From: an uncultured Paracoccaceae bacterium
GTDB lineage: Bacteria > Pseudomonadota > Alphaproteobacteria > Rhodobacterales > Rhodobacteraceae
Length of the DNA stretch: 32,526 nucleotides
Direction: 5' to 3'
NCBI GenBank assembly: GCA_947500055.1
Contig: CANMQO010000011.1
Coordinates: forward strand, 1 to 32,526
Shown: positions 27,216 through 32,526 of the stretch, in pieces
Layout of the letters: every line of letters starts with the position of its first letter
Position numbering within the stretch: the stretch's first letter is position 1
Notes under the pieces: model-generated
Told to the model about the DNA's origin: nothing
The model's input: only the letters and a program-made list of their open reading frames with translations
The model's database searches: none
Position numbers and translations under genes: made by a program

Positions 27216-28421
27216 TTATGCTGCGCTGCGGATCGGGGATTTCGGCAAGGCTTGTTCGAGATCGTGGATTATGTCGTCGATCCCCTCCAGGCCAATCGAG
27301 AGGCGTACCAGCCCGTCGCTGATCCCGTGCAGGGCGCGTTCTTCTGGTGTATAAGTTGAATGGGTCATGCTGGCCGGGTGCTGTACCAGTGTTTCAGCAT
27401 CTCCCAATGATACGGCGCGGGTGATCATTTGCGTCCGGTTCATCATGGCGCGCCCCGCTTCCAGACCGCCATCCAGTTCAAATGCAATCATGCCGCCGAA
27501 TTTGGACATCTGCCGCTGGGCGACATCATGCTGCTCAAAACTGGCCAGTCCCGGATACCAGACTTTTCGCACACCGCCTGATTGCTCCAGATAGTCGGCG
27601 ATTGTCGCAGCACTGCTGCAATGCCGATCCATGCGCAATGCAAGTGTTTTGAGCCCGCGCAGTATGAGCATTGCGTTAAATGGGGCCATGACCGCACCGG
27701 TCATATCCTTCATCCCATAGAGACGAATTTCAGACACCAGTTCGGCCGATCCTGCCAGCAAACCTGCAACGACATCCCCATGACCACCTAGATATTTTGT
27801 CGCCGAGTGCAGAACGATATCTGCGCCATGTTTGATGGGCTGGGTCAGATAAGGCGTGGCATAGGTATTATCCACCACGACATAGGCACCGTTGGCATGG
27901 GCAATGGCCGATACAGCCTGGATATCTACAAGGCGCATATTCGGATTGGCGGGTGTTTCAAAATAGACCACCTTGGTCTTTGCGCTGATCGCCGCCGTCA
28001 GGTTTTCCGGCACTGTCAGGTCCACATGGGTCACCGTCACACCGAATTTGGCCAGCCCGTGCCGCATGAAGGAAAATGTGCAGCCATAAAGCGTCTTGTC
28101 GAGAATGACTTCATCCCCGGGTGCCAGGAGCGTCCACATGGTTGCGGTGATCGCCCCCATCCCTGAGGCCAAAGCCAATCCTGCCTCTGCTCCCTCGAGC
28201 ACCGCGATGCGTTGCTCCAGCAAATCACATGTCGGGTTCGAGATGCGCGAGTAGATATGCCCTGCCTGCTCGCCAGCAAACATCGCTCCGCCTGCTTCAG
28301 CGGTTTCGAATGCGAATGTCGAGGTCAGATGCAGCGGAGGCGTCAACGCACCTTCGTTCTCCATCGGGTCATAACCATGGTGAATGGCGAGGGTGGAAAA
28401 GCTGTCGGGGCGGTTACGCAT
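27216..28421 (-). CDS. mdeA: Methionine gamma-lyase
   Basis: A 401-residue PLP enzyme that splits L-methionine into methanethiol, ammonia and 2-oxobutyrate. It resembles P. putida methionine gamma-lyase along its length: LAIHHGYDP (11-19), FAGEQAGHIYSRISNPT (48-64), LALASGMGAITATMWTLL (82-99) and KTLYGCTFSF. The last segment carries Y112 and C114, the cysteine that marks methionine gamma-lyases against other family members. The Schiff-base lysine is K209 in HSATKYLGGHGD. The C-terminal part has SLGDAETLVQHPASMTHSTYTPEER. The gene is followed 11 bases later by the E1 gene and is divergent from an Lrp-type regulator. Confidence 0.94.
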   Translation of the reverse strand: MRNRPDSFSTLAIHHGYDPMENEGALTPPLHLTSTFAFETAEAGGAMFAGEQAGHIYSRISNPTCDLLEQRIAVLEGAEAGLALASGMGAITATMWTLLAPGDEVILDKTLYGCTFSFMRHGLAKFGVTVTHVDLTVPENLTAAISAKTKVVYFETPANPNMRLVDIQAVSAIAHANGAYVVVDNTYATPYLTQPIKHGADIVLHSATKYLGGHGDVVAGLLAGSAELVSEIRLYGMKDMTGAVMAPFNAMLILRGLKTLALRMDRHCSSAATIADYLEQSGGVRKVWYPGLASFEQHDVAQRQMSKFGGMIAFELDGGLEAGRAMMNRTQMITRAVSLGDAETLVQHPASMTHSTYTPEERALHGISDGLVRLSIGLEGIDDIIHDLEQALPKSPIRSAA

Positions 28422-28526
28422 TGGGTGTCTCCTTGGTTTTCAGGAAGCAGAGTATGACAATACGACAGGCAAATTATTCCATATTCAGCCTTCTTTTCTT
28501 CAATACTTGGCATTATATGCTAATTC
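28422..28526. promoter_or_regulatory. mdeA-mdeR divergent control region with a small palindrome
   Basis: A 105-base AT-rich region between the divergent mdeA and mdeR genes. GCAT-TAT-ATGC (28510-28520) is a perfect inverted repeat, 7 bases before the mdeR start. The rest (AAATTATTCCATATTC around 28471-28486) is AT-rich, as expected for Lrp-type binding and wrapping. It must hold both promoters; I cannot place them exactly. Confidence 0.45.
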
Positions 28527-28994
28527 ATGAGAAAAATGGATAGCAAAGACCAGCAGATCATTCGCGCCCTGCAACGCAATGGTCGCATGACGAATCAAGA
28601 CTTGGCGGCAGAAGTAAACCTGTCACCTTCGCCCTGTTTGAGACGTCTCAAGCTGCTCGAACAAGATGGCTTCATCACCGGCTATAGTGCCAACGTGGAC
28701 GCCGAGGCCTATGGTCTACCGGTAACTGTATTCGTTCACGTCAAACTGGAACGCCATACCGAAGCGACGGTAAGGCAATTCGAAGCAGACATTGCGCGGA
28801 TCGACCAAGTACTGGAGTGTTTCGTCATGACCGGCACATCGGATTACTTGCTTCGGGTGGTTGTGGCCGATCTTTCAGATTATGAAAAATTTGTTCGCAG
28901 AAAGCTGCATCCCATAGGCGGTATTGCATCCATGGACAGCAGCTTCGTCTATGGTGTCGTCAAGAAGACAAATGTATTTCCAGTGACAGAGTAA
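28527..28994 (+). CDS. mdeR: Lrp-family regulator of methionine catabolism
   Basis: A 155-residue Lrp/AsnC regulator; starts are possible at ATG 28527 or three codons later at 28536 (MDSKDQQIIRALQ). The HTH covers about 20-50 (MTNQDLAAEVNLSPSPCLRRLKLLEQDG). The RAM ligand domain includes VFVHVKLERHTEATVRQFE and ECFVMTGTSDYLLRVVVADL, the amino-acid-binding turn of Lrp proteins. It is divergent from mdeA-mdeB. In P. putida, mdeR is an Lrp-type activator encoded divergently from mdeAB, so the same role (methionine-dependent activation) is a strong inference. Confidence 0.88.
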   Translation: MRKMDSKDQQIIRALQRNGRMTNQDLAAEVNLSPSPCLRRLKLLEQDGFITGYSANVDAEAYGLPVTVFVHVKLERHTEATVRQFEADIARIDQVLECFVMTGTSDYLLRVVVADLSDYEKFVRRKLHPIGGIASMDSSFVYGVVKKTNVFPVTE

Positions 28995-29024
28995 GGTTGC
29001 TTGATGAACTGAGATGAAATGATT

Positions 29025-29117
29025 GCGGACATTTGCGCAGATGCAGCGAAAGCTCCCATTGTCCAGGCTCCAGTCATCCGACAGGAGTAGCGATATGCTG
29101 GTGCGGCAAATGTCCGC
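29025..29117. repeat. Long-loop inverted repeat, 12-base arms
   Basis: GCGGACATTTGC (29025-29036) and GCAAATGTCCGC (29106-29117) are exact reverse complements separated by 69 bases. The right arm runs into the intergenic repeat copy at 29109-29141. The layout starts 31 bases after the mdeR stop and looks like a small non-coding element rather than a simple terminator. Confidence 0.6.
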
Positions 29118-29141
29118 TATGCGGGCTGCGACTGCAGCATC
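29109..29141 (+). repeat. Intergenic repeat, copy 2
   Basis: This copy shares the blocks GCGGGCTGCGA and GCAGCATC, in the same spacing, with 24658-24690. Its first half (AATG, CCGCTATG) is also found at 9978-9991. It overlaps the right arm of the 12-base inverted repeat. Confidence 0.55.
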
Positions 29142-29499
29142 GAAACAACGTGTTGGACGGCAGGAATGGGCCGCGAAGCGACGCTCTCTGAATTGCGACA
29201 ACTCGCCTTCCCTGTAACGCCAAGTAGGACCGCGGAGGAAACCGGAAGAGCCGAAACAAGAGTCGGTCTTCGGCGCTAATCGACTACGCGCATGCGCCGT
29301 CTGTCTTTCTAATTCGACATGCATGGCGTCTGGGTTGTCCATTGGGTGCTTCAATCCAGCGATTTGGCCAAGCAAAATCTCGTGTTTAGTCGCTCGCGGT
29401 CCGAGTCGCGATCAATTGCAATACGTGGCGTCCGAACTCGCGAATGTTGGCGGGTTGGTGGCGCCTCGCCCCATATTTCGTTTTAAAATCAAAGATGCA

Positions 29500-29519
29500 T
29501 GGCGGAGAGACAGGGACTC
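29500..29519 (-). other. Candidate attachment site: 3' end of a tRNA-Ser-like gene
   Basis: The plus strand reads TGGCGGAGAGACAGGGACTC. Its complement, TCCCTGTCTCTCCGCCA, is the 3' end of a serine-type tRNA: distal T stem, the acceptor strand TCTCTCC, discriminator G and CCA. Beyond TCCCTG the match stops and no T loop or tRNA body follows. This partial copy lies 94 bases upstream of the integrase start, as expected for an att site made by integration into a tRNA 3' end. The intact tRNA should be at the other end of the element, outside the window. Confidence 0.6.
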
Positions 29520-29579
29520 TACACCTAACGCAACGGAACCCATTTTTCTGTTGATTGTCAGTGGGTTAGAGGGCATGAG

Positions 29580-29603
29580 TTGGTCAATGGCATTGGTCAA
29601 TGG
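29580..29603 (+). repeat. Short direct repeat before the integrase gene
   Basis: TTGGTCAATGG occurs twice, at 29580-29590 and 29593-29603, separated by CA. The second copy ends in the integrase Shine-Dalgarno (GGAG at 29602-29605). It could be an arm-type binding site for the integrase or an excisionase operator. Confidence 0.5.
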
Positions 29604-29612
29604 AGCCCTCAC

Positions 29613-31031
29613 ATGCCCGTTAAGGCAACCCGCTCAGAACACCTCCTGACACTCAAAGGGAACCGTTGGTGGTTTCGTCAAGGCGTCCCTAAGCCGGTGA
29701 GAAAGATCATTGGTGGCCCACAGTTCATCCTCATCAATCTTGAGACATCTGATGTCAGGGATGCAAAGCGATTGAGAGATGACATTGCCGCCGTCTCAGG
29801 CATCCAGTTTAGGGAGATCAAAGAAGGCCGTAGGGTGTCGTTTGATATCCCTATGTGGTCACACACCAGCAACTCCGAACAGCCCTCAAACCCCCTCTCA
29901 GCGCCCGCTAGGGGGGCTTTAACGCGGGCTGCTATGGGTGATGCGCAGGATGCCGACGAGTTGCACCTTATCGTGAATGCTGCGGAGGCTGAGGCAGACA
30001 AAATGAAAGGTGCCCAGCGCAAGGCATTTGAGGATGCTATGTCAGGACGGGTTGAAATTGAGCATCACCTTGAGGGCCACCTCAAAACAGCAGGGCTTGC
30101 ACCCAAGACCGCAGCGGAAAGGCGGGGCATTGTGATGATGTTGAGCCGATGGTGCGGTGAGCAAGGGCTGATGCTCGATCAAATGGACCGGGCGAGGGCG
30201 GGGCGGTACGTCTCTGCTGTGTTGGAGAACAAGCATCCGAAGACCTGCGCCAAGCACATCTCCTTCCTCAGGCAATACTGGATATTCATGGCCCGAAGGG
30301 GGCACATAAAGCTGCCGCCGGGTGAAGCCATCACATCTGGCTGGCCTTGGAATGACCAGGTAATCGAAAGTAAGGGCAAGCGGGTTGAGCGAGGGGCAGC
30401 GAAGGCCGTTGAAAGGCCGTTCACAGATGACGAAGTATCGGCCCTACTCAATTCACCATTCCCGAAAAACCCTGCTTGGGAAAAAGTCATGATGGACGTG
30501 CTTATGACATCGCTGCTTTCTGGGATGAGGCAAGCGGAGATCGTGACACTTTGGGTCGAAGAAGTTGAAGAGAATGATGGTCTTCTCACCTTCAACCTAC
30601 AGCAAGGCAAGAACCCCTCAGCGGCCCGCAAGGTGCCCGTTCACAGTTCCCTTGTGCCGATGGTGCGGGAGAGGATGCGAGGAAGGGCAGGGCAGGACAT
30701 GCTATTTCATGAGCTTGAGGGCTTCGGTAACCCTTCGGACACATATGGAAAGCGGTTCAAAAGGTGGCGCGAGGCGCTTGGCATCCGAGATGAACAAGGC
30801 AACAATCGCCGATCACTGGTTAACTTCCACTCTGCCCGCCGGTGGTTCACCACAAAGGCAAGGCATGCAGGCCAGCCTAGAGAGACCATAGCGGACGTGA
30901 TAGGGCACCGCCCAGACAAACAGGACGTGACCTTCGGGGTCTACGCTAGGGGTGCCTCAGAGGACCAGAAACGGGCATGTGTGGGGGCTGTTGAGTTGCC
31001 AAGACAGTCCTTAATGAGGCAAACTCACTAA
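29613..31031 (+). CDS. Tyrosine recombinase / phage-type integrase
   Basis: A 472-residue integrase from ATG 29613 (MPVKATRSEHLLTLKGNRWWFRQ), with GGAG 7 bases upstream. The N-terminus resembles the small arm-binding domain found in many alphaproteobacterial integrases (LKGNRWWFRQGVPKPVRKII). The core-binding domain spans about 150-235. The catalytic residues are complete: R306 in LLSGMRQAEI, a lysine near 333-340, H406 and R409 in NFHSARRWF, H432 in VIGHRPD and the nucleophile Y444 in FGVYARGAS. It should integrate and excise the element, and a tRNA-Ser-like attachment sequence lies just upstream. It is intact, in contrast to the recombinase relic near tRNA-Leu. Cargo genes follow on the same strand. 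Confidence 0.93.
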   Translation: MPVKATRSEHLLTLKGNRWWFRQGVPKPVRKIIGGPQFILINLETSDVRDAKRLRDDIAAVSGIQFREIKEGRRVSFDIPMWSHTSNSEQPSNPLSAPARGALTRAAMGDAQDADELHLIVNAAEAEADKMKGAQRKAFEDAMSGRVEIEHHLEGHLKTAGLAPKTAAERRGIVMMLSRWCGEQGLMLDQMDRARAGRYVSAVLENKHPKTCAKHISFLRQYWIFMARRGHIKLPPGEAITSGWPWNDQVIESKGKRVERGAAKAVERPFTDDEVSALLNSPFPKNPAWEKVMMDVLMTSLLSGMRQAEIVTLWVEEVEENDGLLTFNLQQGKNPSAARKVPVHSSLVPMVRERMRGRAGQDMLFHELEGFGNPSDTYGKRFKRWREALGIRDEQGNNRRSLVNFHSARRWFTTKARHAGQPRETIADVIGHRPDKQDVTFGVYARGASEDQKRACVGAVELPRQSLMRQTH

Positions 31032-31145
31032 CAATTAGTCAATGCCTTTGTCAGACAAATCCCAACAAAGACAGGAATCTTGCAGGCGAGGGATTGGGAG
31101 ACGAATTGCCCACGATAGTGAGTTTTTTGGAGGGGGGGTTAGTCC

Positions 31146-32291
31146 GTGAGGAGCTTTTGGAGAAACCTTAGAATTGTCCTTGAGAAATTTCTACTGCCAA
31201 TCATGGTTACGTTCACTAGCGCCATATTGATTGGCCTTTTCGTAAGTGGAAAGCTAGGTGGTGGAGCACTGATACTTGAGTCCGTCAGGGTCCATGACAG
31301 TTCCGGCGATTCAATCGATTCACTTGGCTCTTGGAGAATTCAACCCATGGAGGCAACAAAACTCGAAAGTCTTTTTGATATCTATCATTCGATGTTTGCA
31401 TTTAGAAAACCTCCAGATGGTGAGACCTACAGTTTTTACTTTGATGAATGGTGGTCTTACTTGGATGAGAACGTCAACACATACGAGTACGAAGTAGTTG
31501 AAAAATTGGATTGCACTGACATTTCTAGATCCAAGCTACATTTAGATAATTGGCCCAGTTTTCTTGCACTTTATTTCCCTGTTAACTAACGAAACGGTCA
31601 ATATGACAATACTGTATTTAGTTCCTTGTTGGAAATGCCTCATCCATACTTTAATCCTGTGCCTACCCACAATTCCTTGGGTGTGTCGCTGTACGAGCTA
31701 TACTGGAGTCTTGACGCCTCTATGTCCGATGAGACAGTTGCTCTTTTTGGGTCGATTTTTCCAGATCAAAATCCCAAGAGTATTTCATCGGATACATGCA
31801 AGGAGTACTATATTGGCCTTTTGTCGAGCTTTGGCAATCCCCTCTTAGACGAGGATTACTACATTTCATCTCCAGTTTTGAGTTTTGTAATGAGAAACTC
31901 TGGAGGGAAAAATACGACAGTCTTGGGAATGCGGGTAGCGCAAATTGATCGTTATAATATTGAGGGAGGTGGGCAGGGCGGCACACCCATCCGACCCATT
32001 TCAGAAACCATGGAAATAGAATTTGCGAGTGGTGTCTACGAGTTGCATACGCCAATTTCTCTTGCACCGGGAGAGTCTACGATACTCCAATCAAGGCTTA
32101 AACTCCCGAACGACAAGCATACCAGCGCAGAGTCAGTCTATTTTGCTGATATTTTTGTAGTGTATTTTGATGGCGCAATACAGCAAGAGTTACTTGCTGG
32201 AAGATTCAGTTTGGCGAACGCCCATTATGAGCCGGTTCTCTTTCATGGAGAGCTCGCAGAGCGCACCGATTGGCAGGTAATAGACGATTAA
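31146..32291 (+). pseudogene. Membrane-anchored protein of unknown function, split by one in-frame TAA
   Basis: The frame starts at GTG 31146, 7 bases after a strong purine-rich site (GGAGGGGGGG). It reads 147 codons to TAA 31587-31589, then continues in the same frame without another stop for 233 more codons to 32291. The first part (MRSFWRNLRIVLEKFLLP...) has one membrane helix at about 18-36 and an extracytoplasmic domain with FDEWWSYLDENVNTYEYEV. The second has segments that look like a beta-sandwich (SPVLSFVMRNSGGKNTTVLGMRV, PISLAPGESTILQSRLKLP). There is no convincing ribosome site for a separate second gene. I therefore read it as one 381-codon gene with a nonsense mutation. The region is AT-richer than its neighbours. 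No family is recognised. Confidence 0.65.
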
Positions 32292-32364
32292 CTGTTGCTC
32301 GTTGTTCGTCCATGTTTGTGTTCAATCTACCTGAGCCTGCCTTTCTAGGCATGTCACGATTCTG

Positions 32365-32526
32365 TCAGTTGGCCACCACCCTAAGACCACCATCAGGTAC
32401 GCTGGACCTGTCACGTTTTGATGCCGCTCCAAGTGCTCGTTTAGGCCACTTCCTTTCGAAGGCGACCGGGCTTTTCCAGCCCAATGCTGAATGCCGGCGT
32501 CTCGGATTGTAGAATCCGTTGATGTA
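32365..32526 (-). CDS. IS3-family transposase OrfB, C-terminal end (partial, enters from right edge)
   Basis: On the minus strand the last 162 bases read as the end of an IS3-type DDE transposase. FYNPRRRHSALGWKSPVAFERK is the conserved C-terminal signature after the catalytic Glu of the integrase core (rve). The usual stop soon after ERK is missing, and the frame runs on for about 27 codons to TGA 32365-32367. This suggests that the frame passes through the end of the element or that the IS is truncated. The rest of the transposase lies outside the window. It lies tail-to-tail with the interrupted cargo gene. Confidence 0.8.
   Translation of the reverse strand, partial: YINGFYNPRRRHSALGWKSPVAFERKWPKRALGAASKRDRSSVPDGGLRVVAN

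Larger units (their letters stand above)
28995..29612. other. Gene-free interval at the boundary of the integrated element
   Basis: Over 600 bases without a convincing gene. It holds a long inverted repeat (29025-29036 with 29106-29117), an intergenic repeat copy (29109-29141), a 3'-tRNA-like attachment sequence (29500-29519) and a direct repeat just before the integrase (29580-29603). The remaining sequence shows only short frames. Confidence 0.6.

Noticed and set aside
29580..29612. Integrase start at TTG 29580
   Set aside because: ATG 29613 has a GGAG site at good spacing and begins the usual N-terminal domain; the upstream start falls in the direct repeat.

Overview
The window looks like chromosomal DNA from a marine alphaproteobacterium of the Rhodobacteraceae (Roseobacter group). 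Indications are the high GC content of most of the window, the style of the proteins (a Glu-Pro-rich hypothetical of the family, arginase followed by ornithine cyclodeaminase, dipeptide ABC operons with ATGA overlaps) and the many regulator/metabolic gene pairs. No rRNA, CRISPR array or replication origin was seen. Most genes are ordinary metabolic or transport genes. The accessory DNA sits near 8.7 kb, 22.6-24.8 kb and from about 29.0 kb to the end.

Layout. 1-4.0 kb: a hypothetical protein ending in an (EP)n repeat that runs off the left edge, metY (O-acetylhomoserine sulfhydrylase), and a TetR regulator divergent from a secreted DM13-domain protein with two operator-like palindromes between them, then a small secreted hypothetical. 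4.0-6.5 kb: arginase and ornithine cyclodeaminase (arginine to ornithine to proline) with a divergent Lrp/AsnC regulator. 6.5-8.7 kb: dsbB translationally coupled to a YqaA/DedA-type membrane protein, a YpfJ-type zinc metallopeptidase, and tRNA-Leu(CAA) with the C-terminal relic of a tyrosine recombinase just beyond it. 8.9-11.6 kb: an EamA exporter and an MFS transporter.

11.6-22.6 kb is one functional block: a dipeptide/oligopeptide-type ABC operon (binding protein, two permeases, two ATPases) followed on the same strand by two M20 amidohydrolases/peptidases. A divergent LysR regulator and a convergent M81 (MlrC-like) metallopeptidase lie beside it. The logic is uptake of small peptides or amido-amino acids followed by cytoplasmic hydrolysis; the actual substrate cannot be read from the sequence.

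22.6-24.8 kb is decayed DNA around a frameshifted IS110-family transposase. 24.8-29.0 kb is a methionine catabolism cluster that matches the mdeR-mdeA-mdeB arrangement known from Pseudomonas putida: methionine gamma-lyase, an AceE-like E1 2-oxobutyrate dehydrogenase and a divergent Lrp-type regulator.

29.0 kb to the end is the left end of an integrated element. A 3'-tRNA-Ser-like attachment sequence at about 29500 lies just upstream of a complete tyrosine integrase. This is followed by AT-richer cargo: one membrane-anchored protein of unknown function whose reading frame is cut by a single in-frame TAA, and then the C-terminal end of an IS3-family transposase entering from the right edge.
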